Shown: positions 9,403 through 18,193, counted from the stretch's first letter. The stretch is DNA of 64,000 nt from Polaribacter sp. NJDZ03 (GCF_019263805.1 NZ_CP079195.1:375501-439500); one strand, 5' to 3'. A program made the numbers and translations. The notes: generated by a model not told the origin, from the sequence alone.

Positions 9403-10905
9403 TTAAAAGAAGCCCATTGGTTTCTTGTCATAAGAGATTAACATGTTTTTTACAACACGGTAGTGATCTAAAGCCATTTTGTGATTTTCACGTCCGAAAC
9501 CAGATTCTTTAACACCACCAAAAGGAGCGTGTGCAGGGTAGGTGTTGTATTGGTTTACCCAAACTCTACCTGCTTGTATAGCTCGTGGTACTTGGTATAA
9601 TTCGTGGGCGTCTCTAGACCAAACACCAGCACCTAATCCGTAAGGAGTGTCGTTTGCAATAGCAATAGCTTCTTCTGTTGTTTTAAAAGTTGTTAAGGCT
9701 ACAACAGGCCCAAAAATTTCTTCTTGGAACACTCTCATTTTGTTATCACCTTTTAAAACAGTTGGTTGTACGTAGTAACCTTCGGCTAATTCACCATCAT
9801 AATTACCAGCTTCACCACCTGCTAAAACAGCAGCACCTTCTTCAATACCAATTTTAATATAGTTTAGTATTTTTTCGTATTGTGCTTTAGATACCTGAGA
9901 ACCAATCATGGTTTCTGGATCTAATGGGTTTCCTGGTTTTACTAGTTTTAAACGCTCTTGCATTTTTTCTACAAAACGATCTGCAATATCTTCGTGTACT
10001 AAAATACGAGACGGAGATGTACAAATTTCACCTTGGTTTAAAGCAAACATTAATGCACCTTCTATAGCTTTGCTAAAGAACTCATCGTCTTGAGCTGCTA
10101 CAGATGGAAAGAAAATGTTTGGAGATTTACCACCTAATTCCATCGTTACAGGAATAATGTTTTCTGCTGCATTGTGCAATACTGTACGTCCTGTTGCTGT
10201 AGAACCTGTAAAAGATAATTTTGCAATACGTTTAGAGGTTGCTAAAGCTGCACCTGCTTCATTACCAAAACCAGTTACAATGTTTAAAACACCTGCAGGT
10301 AAAATATCACCAATAAGTTCCATTAATATAATAACACTTGTAGGTGTTTGTTCTGCTGGTTTAACAACTGCTGTACAACCTGCCGCTAAAGCCGGCGCAA
10401 TTTTCCAAGCTAACATTAACATTGGAAAGTTCCAAGGGATAATTTCCCCAACCACACCAACAGCTTCGTGTAAAACGATACTTACCGTGTCTTTATCGTG
10501 TTCAGAGATACTTCCTTCATCAGCACGAATAACACCTGCAAAATAACGGAAATGATCTATACAGTAAGGAATATCTGCTGCAAGAGATTCACGAATTGGT
10601 TTCCCGTTATCAATTGTTTCTAAAGTTGCTAAATACTCTAAGTTATCTTCCATAACCTGAGCCATCTTTAATAACGCATTACTACGTTCTGTTACAGACG
10701 TGTTACTCCATGCAGGGAAAGCTTCGTGTGCTGCATCTAAAGCAAGATTAATATCTTCTTCTGTAGAACGTGCTGCTTGTGTAAATACTTTTCCGTCTAC
10801 TGGAGATCTGTTTTCGAAATATTGACCTTTAATTGGGTCAACGAATTTACCGCCAATAAAATTTCCGTATTTTTCTTTAAATACAGGCTTAGTTACATTT
10901 GCCAT
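9403..10905 (-). CDS. NAD(P)-dependent aldehyde dehydrogenase
   Basis: Oxidises an aldehyde to the acid; the sequence resembles acetaldehyde/ExaC-type enzymes. From the ATG at 10905 (MANVTKPVF) it is 500 residues, the usual ALDH length. An in-frame ATG at 10971 would add 22 residues that do not belong to the family. Visible: PWNFPMLM and KPAEQTP (cofactor site), FTGSTATGR, the general-base Glu in MELGGKSPN, the nucleophile Cys in NQGEICTSPSR, and EEIFGPV. An AraC regulator lies directly upstream on the same strand and may control it. A -7-like TACATTTG on the minus strand (10969-10976) is a possible promoter box, but no -33 TTG is found at the right distance. Confidence 0.93.
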   Translation of the reverse strand: MANVTKPVFKEKYGNFIGGKFVDPIKGQYFENRSPVDGKVFTQAARSTEEDINLALDAAHEAFPAWSNTSVTERSNALLKMAQVMEDNLEYLATLETIDNGKPIRESLAADIPYCIDHFRYFAGVIRADEGSISEHDKDTVSIVLHEAVGVVGEIIPWNFPMLMLAWKIAPALAAGCTAVVKPAEQTPTSVIILMELIGDILPAGVLNIVTGFGNEAGAALATSKRIAKLSFTGSTATGRTVLHNAAENIIPVTMELGGKSPNIFFPSVAAQDDEFFSKAIEGALMFALNQGEICTSPSRILVHEDIADRFVEKMQERLKLVKPGNPLDPETMIGSQVSKAQYEKILNYIKIGIEEGAAVLAGGEAGNYDGELAEGYYVQPTVLKGDNKMRVFQEEIFGPVVALTTFKTTEEAIAIANDTPYGLGAGVWSRDAHELYQVPRAIQAGRVWVNQYNTYPAHAPFGGVKESGFGRENHKMALDHYRVVKNMLISYDKKPMGFF

Positions 10906-11112
10906 AATTATATGTTTTAAATTTATGTTTAATAATTTCTTACAAAACAGGTGTTTGTAAGTATGTAGCAAATGTATGTTGGTATCTAAAGGTTTTATTT
11001 ATTGATTTGGTTCAATAGCTTATGAAAAAAGTTCAATGTTGTGTTTTGGGTGAAGTGAAAAAGTTGATATGAAGTTAATGTTTTAAAAATCAGATACTTG
11101 TGTTTGTTTTAA

Positions 11113-11952
11113 TTAGTTTGAAACATCCGTTGGGCTTATTCCGAACTTATTTTTAAAAGCTATACTAAAGTTAGACAGGTTGTTATAGCCAATATCTAGG
11201 TAAATATCAGATGGTGTTAAGGTGCCTTTTTGTAGTAGTTTTTTTGCTTTTTGAAGTCGTTTGTCTTGAAACCATTTTCCAGGAGGTTCGTTATAAGCAG
11301 CTGTAAAATGACGTTTAAAAGTTGATAAGCTCATGTTACACAAAAAAGCAATTTCTTCTATTTTTAAATTAGAATCTACATTACTTTCTATGGTCTTTTT
11401 AAAAGGAGATATTTCTTTAGAGATTAAAGAATGTAAATAATACTCGAATTTAGTATCATATTTGTCTAATAAATACAGCATTATTTCATCAAACTTTAGA
11501 GAGAGTAGGGCAGTGCTATAGCTGTTTTTGTCAAATGTTTTAGAAGATAAAGAGCTGATAAAGGAAGCTATGTAATCGTCGTTTTCTATCACAAAATAAG
11601 CAGATTCTTCTTTATATGGTTTTACATTGTTGGTGTATTTACTTAAAAAATCAGTGAGTTTTTTTTCAGAAAAAAAGAAAAGTTTGCAGTAATAAATAGC
11701 TTCTGTGTCTAGTAATTCTGTCCAAAGCCAATTTCCTTTTTTTAATAATAAAGACTGTTCTTTATTTACAGCAATAGCAGTATCTGCAAAATGCACTTGC
11801 TTTTTACCAACTTGTAAAAAACTAAACATATTCATCCCTAAATTAACCTTGCTTTTAACAACGTCACTGGTCATTTTAAAATCGTACACAAATAAATCTA
11901 AACTCTCTTTAGTGTTATCTATGTATATCTCTGGGATGTTTTCAATTGCCAT
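11113..11952 (-). CDS. AraC-family transcriptional regulator
   Basis: A 279-residue regulator. The C-terminal 90 residues form the paired helix-turn-helix of the AraC family: first helix pair LKIEEIAFLCNMSLSTFKRHF, then DIYLDIGYNNLSNFSIAFKNKFGISP. The N-terminal 180 residues are the likely sensor domain (AraC_binding-like, beta-rich start with FSFLQVGKKQVHF). It is upstream of the aldehyde dehydrogenase, on the same strand, 207 bp away, and downstream of the redox operon, from which a terminator at 12107-12135 separates it. The effector is unknown; control of the dehydrogenase is an inference from position. Confidence 0.9.
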   Translation of the reverse strand: MAIENIPEIYIDNTKESLDLFVYDFKMTSDVVKSKVNLGMNMFSFLQVGKKQVHFADTAIAVNKEQSLLLKKGNWLWTELLDTEAIYYCKLFFFSEKKLTDFLSKYTNNVKPYKEESAYFVIENDDYIASFISSLSSKTFDKNSYSTALLSLKFDEIMLYLLDKYDTKFEYYLHSLISKEISPFKKTIESNVDSNLKIEEIAFLCNMSLSTFKRHFTAAYNEPPGKWFQDKRLQKAKKLLQKGTLTPSDIYLDIGYNNLSNFSIAFKNKFGISPTDVSN

Positions 11953-12106
11953 TCAGTCTTTGTTTTTGCGGGTGAAAGATTGTAAAATTAGTATTTTATT
12001 CTTGAAAGAAGTAATAAAACTAATCCAAATTACTTGGGTATTTGTTATAAATCAGTTTCTTCGTTGTCATCTTTGTTAAGCAAAGACTGTTTTTTTACAA
12101 AAGAAA

Positions 12107-12135
12107 CCCCTTCAAGTTTCAAAAACCTGAAGGGG
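12107..12135 (-). terminator. Terminator at the end of the redox operon
   Basis: Minus strand CCCCTTCAGGTTT / AAACTTGAAGGGG (one G-T pair), loop of 3, followed by TTTCTTTT. It closes the operon that ends with the lipoprotein gene at 12177. Confidence 0.88.
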
Positions 12136-12176
12136 CTAAATAAATAGATATAATGTTATTAGAATGGGGCTTCTAA

Positions 12177-13010
12177 TTATTTTTTAAACATCGCTTTTTG
12201 CAAGCCATTATTAAATTTAATATTGGTCCAATTTACATGAACCCATGGTGCATCTGTAACTTCTGCATCCCAATTAGAGGCTTTGTATGTACGTTGTGTT
12301 GGAATTAAGATACCGTCTATTTTTTCATATTTCAACTTCATTAATAAAGGATCTGATTTTGCAAAATCCATTACTGTAAATAAAAACTGATCTATCATTT
12401 GGGTTTCTTTATTTATGTATAGTTGATAAATGTCTTTTGGTTTGTTATTGCTACCATCAAAAGTTATTTTAACAATATCATAAGCAGTTCCTTCAATTGT
12501 TTGCGCTTTTACATATTGATATTCTACACTTGGGTCTAATAATTTTTGAATCATACAGAACCAATAAAAATTGGTAGGTCTGTTAAAAGCAACTCTTTTT
12601 AAGGCTACTGAATCTGTTATGTTTTCTCCATTATTTTTTAACCAATATTCGTTTCCATCATATCCTTGTTCTACTTTTCCTTTTAGCTCGGTTAATGTTC
12701 TTTCGTGCTTTACATATTCTCCATAAGAAAGTTCTCCATCAAAAATATATTTCTCTGTAGAAATATCTGTTTTTCCATCTGGCGTTTGGTAAGAATAGGT
12801 ATAGACCACATCTTTTTTAGCAGCAAGCATTTGATAGTTTCCCGTTTTTTGTACGGTATTGTACACCAATTCGTGTCCTTTGTTTTTAAAGGTAATTGGA
12901 GTTGCTTTCTCTGTATTTGTATCTGATTTTACTGCTGAATTTGTTTTTTTGTTTCCACAAGAAAAAAAGAAGACACTAAAAGTGATTAAGATAATTTTGG
13001 TTGTATTCAT
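12177..13010 (-). CDS. Lipoprotein, DUF6503-like
   Basis: A 277-residue predicted lipoprotein: signal MNTTKIILITFSVFFFSCGNKK with the lipobox Cys at residue 18. The mature part looks beta-rich with several aromatic patches (YTYSYQTPDG, RPTNFYWFCMIQKLL, DIYQLYINKETQ), as in LolA/LppX-type folds. The layout is similar to that of the second lipoprotein in this window (57060-57806), and I assign both tentatively to DUF6503; the family name is from memory. Last gene of the TetR-controlled operon, 6 bp after the peroxiredoxin-like gene. Function is unknown; an envelope role is inferred from the lipobox. Confidence 0.7.
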   Translation of the reverse strand: MNTTKIILITFSVFFFSCGNKKTNSAVKSDTNTEKATPITFKNKGHELVYNTVQKTGNYQMLAAKKDVVYTYSYQTPDGKTDISTEKYIFDGELSYGEYVKHERTLTELKGKVEQGYDGNEYWLKNNGENITDSVALKRVAFNRPTNFYWFCMIQKLLDPSVEYQYVKAQTIEGTAYDIVKITFDGSNNKPKDIYQLYINKETQMIDQFLFTVMDFAKSDPLLMKLKYEKIDGILIPTQRTYKASNWDAEVTDAPWVHVNWTNIKFNNGLQKAMFKK

Positions 13011-13016
13011 TTGGTT

Positions 13017-13682
13017 TTATTTTAACTTGTTTAGGGCATCTAAAATAGCAGATGGTTCTGCTCTTTCTCTATAATCGGCATCTAAAAAAGCATACTGAAT
13101 AATTCCGTTAGTATCAATAACGTAGGTAGCTGCTAAAGGTAACTCGTTGCTATTATCTCCGTTTACTTTACTTAAACCAAAGCCACTTTCATAAACTACT
13201 GCCACTTTTTCTATTAATTGAAATACAATTCCGTAATTTTTTGCAACGGTATTGCCAATATCACTTAAAACGTTAAAACCTAGTTTATTTTTTTCTGAAG
13301 TACTTAAAGAATTATCTGGCAGCTCAGGTGTTAAAGCCATAAGTGTTGCACCTGCTTTTTTAAATTCTGGTAATTTTTCTTGTAAATAGTGTAAAGTGAT
13401 GTTGCAATAAGGACACCAACCACCTCTGTACCAAGTTAAAACTACAGGCCCGTTTTTTAAATCATCATATAAACTAACCGTTTGGTTCAACGCATTTTTT
13501 AGTGTAAAATTAGGGGCTTTATCACCCACGTTTAAAGCACTTTCTAAAATACCAGAAGTAGCTACAGCATCAATACCATCTGAATACAGTTGATTTTTTT
13601 CTTTACCATATTTAAGAGCACCCTCTTTACGTTTTACAGCTAACAATGCATCTAATTCGCCTTTATTTTTTGTTGATTCCAT
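13017..13682 (-). CDS. Peroxiredoxin-like protein (AhpC/TSA family)
   Basis: A 221-residue thioredoxin-fold protein. The active site is WYRGGWCPYCN (C90 and C93), a CxxC in the place where classical peroxiredoxins have a single peroxidatic Cys. The TSA-type start GDKAPNFTLKN comes about 35 residues before. A long N-terminal helical extension (residues 1-50) is normal for the peroxiredoxin-like subgroup. Likely reduces peroxides or protein disulfides in the cytoplasm. It sits between a DsbA-like gene and a lipoprotein gene within the TetR-linked operon, which fits a role in thiol stress. Confidence 0.88.
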   Translation of the reverse strand: MESTKNKGELDALLAVKRKEGALKYGKEKNQLYSDGIDAVATSGILESALNVGDKAPNFTLKNALNQTVSLYDDLKNGPVVLTWYRGGWCPYCNITLHYLQEKLPEFKKAGATLMALTPELPDNSLSTSEKNKLGFNVLSDIGNTVAKNYGIVFQLIEKVAVVYESGFGLSKVNGDNSNELPLAATYVIDTNGIIQYAFLDADYRERAEPSAILDALNKLK

Positions 13683-13714
13683 TTGAGTGATTTTTAAATT
13701 AATTAGTAGTAGAT

Positions 13715-14371
13715 TTAAACTGTTTGCTGTTCTTTCATTAATTCTGTAAGTACTTGTTTAAAAGTAGCTACCGGTTGTGCACCAGTTACTGCACTTTTTC
13801 TATTAAAGACAATTGTTGGTACAGAATTAACACCTAAGCTTTTCCAGTAATCTTGTTTGGTTCTTACTTCTTTTCTAGCATTTTCATTATCTAGCTTTGC
13901 AATTCCTTCATCTGCATTTAAACCAACAGCTAATAAGGCTTGTTTTAAAATATCTCTTTTAGAAACATCTTTACGTTCACTAAAAAAGGCAGTTGTTAAA
14001 CACATTTTTAATTCTGTTTGTTTTCCAAAATCTTTAGCATACTCTAATAAAACATGCGCATCAAAAGTGTTTACCATGCGCATTTCATCAAAATAATCGA
14101 AAGTAAAATCAAGCTCTTCCCCAGCTTCAGACATCATTAATTTAGAATCTTTTTGTTGTTCTGGGGTAGATCCATATTTTTCTGTAATATGTTCATCTAA
14201 ATTTTGACCTTCAACAGGCATATTAGGGTTCAACTCAAATGGTTGCCATTCTATGTCTACTTGTTCTGTAAGACCAAGTTCTACAATTGCTTTTTCTAAA
14301 CGTTTATATCCAATAGTACACCAAGGACACACAACATCTGATACGATATCTATTTTTAATTTTTCTTTCAT
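13715..14371 (-). CDS. DsbA-family oxidoreductase, FrnE-like
   Basis: A 218-residue cytoplasmic member of the DsbA family (FrnE type; no signal peptide). The thioredoxin CxxC is C15-P-W-C18 in DVVCPWCTIGYKRLEKA, followed by the helical insertion and the closing cis-Pro region GVNSVPTIVFN. Proteins of this type reduce or isomerise disulfides and are often linked to oxidative stress. Sits 32 bp upstream of the peroxiredoxin-like gene and 46 bp downstream of the HxD-protein gene in the same operon. Confidence 0.9.
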   Translation of the reverse strand: MKEKLKIDIVSDVVCPWCTIGYKRLEKAIVELGLTEQVDIEWQPFELNPNMPVEGQNLDEHITEKYGSTPEQQKDSKLMMSEAGEELDFTFDYFDEMRMVNTFDAHVLLEYAKDFGKQTELKMCLTTAFFSERKDVSKRDILKQALLAVGLNADEGIAKLDNENARKEVRTKQDYWKSLGVNSVPTIVFNRKSAVTGAQPVATFKQVLTELMKEQQTV

Positions 14372-14417
14372 TTTATGTTTATTTTAGACTCATTTAAAAT
14401 CAATATTTAAGTAATTA

Positions 14418-15086
14418 TTATTTACTTATACTATCAGTACTTAAAAAAGCATTTTCTTTTTTTTCGTCTTCAATAGTTTTATCTATTGTTAACATATTAA
14501 AAATCATTGAATTTACTATTCTACTTTTATTTAAATCGGGATTCTCTATTTTTGCTTTATGAAATACACCTAAGGTTTCTCTACTTTGTTTTGGATTGCT
14601 ATTATTAATTAAAACAATCTTATATGTATGTTTGTTAAATGATGCTAGCTTGGTAATATACGGTTTCAGTATTGCTTCATCCCCTTTAAAAACAGGAATA
14701 AAGTTTTTAAGATACGTTTCTGAATCCTCTTTTTTATCACTCGCATATTTAAAATAATCTGCAATATATAATTCACTTTCTACTTCACTTGGTTGGTAAC
14801 CTAGCATTAAAAAAGATTGATCTTCTGCATTATCTAAATGAAATGGAGTACTAACTTGTTGGTCAAAACGAACCAACCAATGATAGCTTAATTTTTTATT
14901 GAATCGCCTTGTTGTAAATGCAGATAATTCTTTTTTTAAAGAAACCATAATAGCTCTAAGTTGCAATGAGGTTCTATTTTTACCAAAGTCAAGGTACACA
15001 AAACCAGGCGCATCAGTATTTGTTCTAAATACATTTTCTACGCAATGTTCTGCTATTTCTTTTATGTTGACTTCCTTAATTTCCAT
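14418..15086 (-). CDS. Unknown protein, possible Fe(II)/2OG dioxygenase fold
   Basis: A 222-residue soluble protein whose family I do not recognise with certainty. The order of residues is that of an Fe(II)/2-oxoglutarate dioxygenase: H83-L-D85 in TPFHLDNAED, a distal H153 in NKHTYKIVLINNS, and R169 sixteen residues later, the right spacing to bind 2-oxoglutarate. This reading is an inference from the spacing only. It is flanked by DsbA-like and HAD genes within the operon, with gaps of 46 and 29 bp. The last 30 residues are charged and probably disordered. Confidence 0.6.
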   Translation of the reverse strand: MEIKEVNIKEIAEHCVENVFRTNTDAPGFVYLDFGKNRTSLQLRAIMVSLKKELSAFTTRRFNKKLSYHWLVRFDQQVSTPFHLDNAEDQSFLMLGYQPSEVESELYIADYFKYASDKKEDSETYLKNFIPVFKGDEAILKPYITKLASFNKHTYKIVLINNSNPKQSRETLGVFHKAKIENPDLNKSRIVNSMIFNMLTIDKTIEDEKKENAFLSTDSISK

Positions 15087-15115
15087 GTTACCTTACATCG
15101 CTTTTTATAAAGATG

Positions 15116-15811
15116 TTACTTATAAGTTACTAGAATATCTGCTACTTTTTTTAAATTCGATGCTACAATTTCTGTTTCTGGAGCCAACGGAAATAATTGC
15201 TGACCAGGTCTTGCTACAAAAGCAGCTCTAAAACCAGCATTCATTGCTCCATATACATCCCAACCATGTGCTGCAATTAACATGCATTCTTCTGGTTTTG
15301 CATTCATTTTTGATGCTCCCCAAAGGTAAGTCTCTGTAAAAGGTTTAAACTTACCAGTTTCTTCTACACTTAACATTTCATCAAAATAATCTGTTAAGCC
15401 AGCATTTTTAAATTGATTTTTTAAACCTTCGGTAGAAGAATTTGTAAAGGCAACTAATTTGTAACCCGCTTGTTTTAATTGAAGCAATGCTTCTTTTACT
15501 TCTGGGTGAGGAGGTAGGTTTTGCAGCGCAGTAGTAGTTACTTTTCGTGCGTTTTCTTCAGATAATTTAATTCCATTATTTGCAGCAACCATTTGCAACG
15601 CAGCAGCTCCAATATGCCCAAAAGGTTTATAATCTCCACTAGCAGATGTTACTAAAGAATACTGTAACATCGTTGTAAACCATAAAGGCAATAATTCTTC
15701 TTTTCCGCCTAAAGCGGCACCAACCTGTTTTTTCATTTTGGTAAGATCTAAAAGAGTTTCATTTACATCAAAAAAAAGTACTTTCGGTTTTATGTTACGG
15801 TTGTTTTTCAT
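15116..15811 (-). CDS. Haloacid dehalogenase type II-like hydrolase
   Basis: A 231-residue HAD hydrolase of the L-2-haloacid dehalogenase type. Motif I is FFDVNETLLDL with nucleophile D15 and no second Asp (N instead), which is the mark of dehalogenases rather than phosphatases. Then comes the cap domain (WFTTMLQYSLVTSASG), motif II FTNSS, motif III KPFTETY, and the motif IV region MLIAAHGWDVYGAMNAG. It would release halide from 2-haloacids. Lies 2 bp after the EthD gene, so tightly linked in the operon. Confidence 0.9.
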   Translation of the reverse strand: MKNNRNIKPKVLFFDVNETLLDLTKMKKQVGAALGGKEELLPLWFTTMLQYSLVTSASGDYKPFGHIGAAALQMVAANNGIKLSEENARKVTTTALQNLPPHPEVKEALLQLKQAGYKLVAFTNSSTEGLKNQFKNAGLTDYFDEMLSVEETGKFKPFTETYLWGASKMNAKPEECMLIAAHGWDVYGAMNAGFRAAFVARPGQQLFPLAPETEIVASNLKKVADILVTYK

Positions 15812-15813
15812 CT

Positions 15814-16128
15814 TTAAAAAGTAATCAATTCACTAATTTGAAGTTCTCCTTTTACATTACTGTAGTTTTTTATGTCGGCAGCAAATACAGCTGCATGAGG
15901 GTCAAATGACTCTTTAAAAGAAGCAACATCATCAAATAATAAATGAGCGATTGCTACATAAGGAGCAGGTTCTCCAGGAACTCTACTTCCAACGCCTAAA
16001 TCTAATTCTAAACCTTTTAAAGCACTACCAACGGCTTTAGAAATCATAGGTAAATGACTTGTTTTATAATATGCTACATCAAACTTTACATCTTTAGAGT
16101 TTGGGTACATTACAGATACTTTTATCAT
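15814..16128 (-). CDS. EthD family protein
   Basis: A 104-residue dimeric alpha/beta-barrel (ferredoxin-like) protein of the EthD family: IKVSVMYPN at the start, then YYKTSHLPMISK with the conserved His, and AHLLFDDVASFKESF. The family is linked to ether degradation and small-molecule binding, but its chemistry is often unknown. In-operon gap of 2 bp to the dehalogenase-like gene and 26 bp from the SDR gene. Confidence 0.88.
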   Translation of the reverse strand: MIKVSVMYPNSKDVKFDVAYYKTSHLPMISKAVGSALKGLELDLGVGSRVPGEPAPYVAIAHLLFDDVASFKESFDPHAAVFAADIKNYSNVKGELQISELITF

Positions 16129-16154
16129 AATTATGTGTTTTTATAGGTGTTTTT

Positions 16155-16889
16155 TTATTCTGAAAGATTTGCTAAAACAATATTTTCTGAAAAGCTTTGG
16201 TAAGCACTTTCAAATTGTTTTGCCATTGCATCTGGAAATAAATGAAAGTCGCCAGATTTTAATGCTTTTACAATTCCTTCGGATATTTCTGTGGCAGATG
16301 CGCCTCCGTCAAAACCAGCAGCAGCACTCATATCTGTAGCAACAGGACCAGGATGTACACTTAAAACGAAAACGCCTTTTGCACCTAATTCGTTTCTTAA
16401 GCCTTGTGTTAAAGAGTAAGAAGCAGCTTTTGAAGCTGAATAGGTAGAAACCTGCTCGAAGTTTTTTAAAGAAGCAATAGAATTTAATTGTACTAAAGCG
16501 CCTTTTTTATCTTCTAATATTTTTGCAAAAGCATTGGCAACTCTTAATAAACCAAAAGCATTTACTTGCAACTGATTCATAAAATCGCTTTCTGCATCTT
16601 CACCAATTGTAGGGTAAGGGGTTCCTATACCTGCATTATTAACAACAATGTCTACATCATTTGCTTTTTGTGCCAATTCGTTAATAGAAGCTGTATTAGA
16701 AACATCCGCTTTTAGCGGAACTACTTTAGCTCCATATTTTTCTACTAATTCTTTTGTAGAGTTTACATCTCTTACGGCTAGATATACTTTTTTAGCACCA
16801 TGATTTATAAAGGATTCTACAATTGCTTTTCCAATACCTCTGTTGGCACCAGTTACTAAAGCAATTTTATTTTCTATTGAAATACTCAT
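16155..16889 (-). CDS. Short-chain dehydrogenase/reductase
   Basis: A 244-residue classical SDR. Cofactor loop TGANRGIGKA (TGxxxGxG), NNAG near residue 88, Ser in QLNSIAS and the YSASK catalytic Tyr/Lys are all present. It reduces or oxidises a carbonyl or alcohol with NAD(P)(H); the substrate is not evident. A hairpin (16921-16954) separates it from the CMD gene that precedes it. Confidence 0.93.
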   Translation of the reverse strand: MSISIENKIALVTGANRGIGKAIVESFINHGAKKVYLAVRDVNSTKELVEKYGAKVVPLKADVSNTASINELAQKANDVDIVVNNAGIGTPYPTIGEDAESDFMNQLQVNAFGLLRVANAFAKILEDKKGALVQLNSIASLKNFEQVSTYSASKAASYSLTQGLRNELGAKGVFVLSVHPGPVATDMSAAAGFDGGASATEISEGIVKALKSGDFHLFPDAMAKQFESAYQSFSENIVLANLSE

Positions 16890-16920
16890 GTATTGTAAAA
16901 TTTAAAGTATTAAATATAAG

Positions 16921-16954
16921 ATAAACCTTCCGTAAAAAAATACGAAAGGTTTAT
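16921..16954 (-). terminator. Intercistronic hairpin between CMD and SDR genes
   Basis: A 14-bp inverted repeat, ATAAACCTTCCGTA / TACGAAAGGTTTAT, with a 6-nt A/T loop and one G-T pair. There is no good T-tract after it on the minus strand. It may work as a weak terminator or as an mRNA processing/stability hairpin that lowers expression of the genes after the CMD gene. Confidence 0.55.
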
Positions 16955-16986
16955 AGATGTTACTATGTAATTAAAAAATTACCTAA

Positions 16987-17538
16987 TTATTTTTTTTCCC
17001 AAGCAAAAGCTTTAAAGGCAGCATCTACAGGTGTATTTGCAATATGGTTTGTGTAGTTACTAATTACTTTTTGAGACAAACCTAAAATAATTTCTAAAAC
17101 TTGTTTCTCTTCGTAACCTGCTGCATAAAATGCATCTAAATCATCTTGAGTAACGTTACCACGATTACGAGTAATTGTTAAAGCCATTGTACGTAATGCT
17201 TCTAATTTTGCATCTTCTAAAGGAGTTTCGTTACGTAAAGCCTCTATAATTGCATCATCTACTTTCATCATTTTTGCAATTCCTGTGTGTGCAGGTACAC
17301 AATAATGACATGAATGTTCTACGTTTATTGCTTGCCATACAACTGTTAACTCTTCATCGTTAAAAGAGGTATTTGTAAACAATTCATGTAATACTTGGTA
17401 AGCATCTAAAAGTTGAGGTGAAGCAGCTAAAACACCATGTAAACCAGGTATCATACCATATGCTTTTTGAGATTTTGCTAATAATGCTTTACTTTCTTCT
17501 GGTGCTGTTTCGCTGTTGTGAATTTTTAAAGTTGTCAT
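16987..17538 (-). CDS. Carboxymuconolactone decarboxylase family protein (AhpD-like)
   Basis: A 183-residue all-helical AhpD/CMD-fold protein. The redox motif EHSCHYCVPAH has E74, C77, C80 and H84 in the arrangement of AhpD-type alkylhydroperoxidases (E-x2-C-x2-C-x3-H). It probably reduces organic peroxides or related oxidants in the cytoplasm using a thiol relay. It is the first gene of the operon, directly behind the palindrome at 17576-17595 that is also in front of tetR, so is probably the most strongly TetR-repressed gene. Confidence 0.9.
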   Translation of the reverse strand: MTTLKIHNSETAPEESKALLAKSQKAYGMIPGLHGVLAASPQLLDAYQVLHELFTNTSFNDEELTVVWQAINVEHSCHYCVPAHTGIAKMMKVDDAIIEALRNETPLEDAKLEALRTMALTITRNRGNVTQDDLDAFYAAGYEEKQVLEIILGLSQKVISNYTNHIANTPVDAAFKAFAWEKK

Positions 17539-17575
17539 AATTTTTGTTTTTATATTTATAATTTATGTTAAATTT

Positions 17576-17595
17576 AACTAAACAATCGTTTAGTT
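17576..17595. promoter_or_regulatory. TetR operator before the CMD operon
   Basis: AACTAAACAATCGTTTAGTT: perfect 8-bp inverted arms around AATC. The central 18 bp are identical to the site before tetR (18198-18215). It lies 38-57 bp upstream of the CMD start, in the promoter position. The identity of the protein that binds is inferred from the neighbourhood. Confidence 0.8.
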
Positions 17596-17612
17596 ATCTG
17601 GTAAAAAAAAGT

Positions 17613-18176
17613 TTATATATTTATAAACGTCATTTCTATGTAATCTTCTATTTCTTTTGGAGTATTTACTCTAGTTGCTGCTGCTAAACCGTGTTTTGCT
17701 AATAATAAAAAGTTAGCTTGTTTTAGTACAGTAGCTTTATCTTTAGAGGTATCTTTTTGTAATTTTTCTATAAATAAATCCTTAAGATTTACCATAAAAG
17801 AATTCATTTGTTCTTTTATTAATGCGTCTTCACTTTCAGAAAACTCATTATAAGTATTAGTTACTAAACATCCTTTTTGAGCACTTCCTTTATGATCAAT
17901 GTATACAGAATCGTAAAAGAATTGTTTAATATCTTCTACACCATTTTGTGCTTTCTTAAATTTCTCTAAAATTACATTAACCTTTACTTTATAACTTTTT
18001 AAGCTTTCTAAAAACAAGCCATGTTTGTTACCAAAACTAGCATATATAGAAAACTTATTAATACCCATTTCTTTTTCGAGCATTTGCATAGAAGTTGTCT
18101 GGTAGCCATTTCGCCAAAATAGGTTCATTGCTTTTTCAACTACTTCGTCTTCGTTATATTGTTTCTTTCTTGCCAT
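17613..18176 (-). CDS. TetR/AcrR-family transcriptional regulator
   Basis: A 187-residue repressor. N-terminal HTH: MARKKQYNEDEVVEKAMNLFWRNGYQTTSMQMLEKEMGINKFSIYASFGNKHGLF in outline, with helix 3 at KFSIYASFGNK. The C-terminal ligand domain has a C-x-V-T segment (QKGCLVTNTYNE) like that seen in several electrophile-responsive TetR proteins. A palindrome overlaps its own candidate -7 box, and the same palindrome stands before the CMD operon, which starts on the same strand just downstream. Autoregulation and control of the operon are therefore likely. Confidence 0.92.
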   Translation of the reverse strand: MARKKQYNEDEVVEKAMNLFWRNGYQTTSMQMLEKEMGINKFSIYASFGNKHGLFLESLKSYKVKVNVILEKFKKAQNGVEDIKQFFYDSVYIDHKGSAQKGCLVTNTYNEFSESEDALIKEQMNSFMVNLKDLFIEKLQKDTSKDKATVLKQANFLLLAKHGLAAATRVNTPKEIEDYIEMTFINI

Positions 18177-18193
18177 TATTTCTAATTACAATG

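Noticed and set aside
10115..10546. 143-codon plus-strand frame opposite the aldehyde dehydrogenase
   Set aside because: It is the antisense shadow of conserved ALDH codons; the sense gene has all catalytic motifs, and the plus frame has no start context or family.
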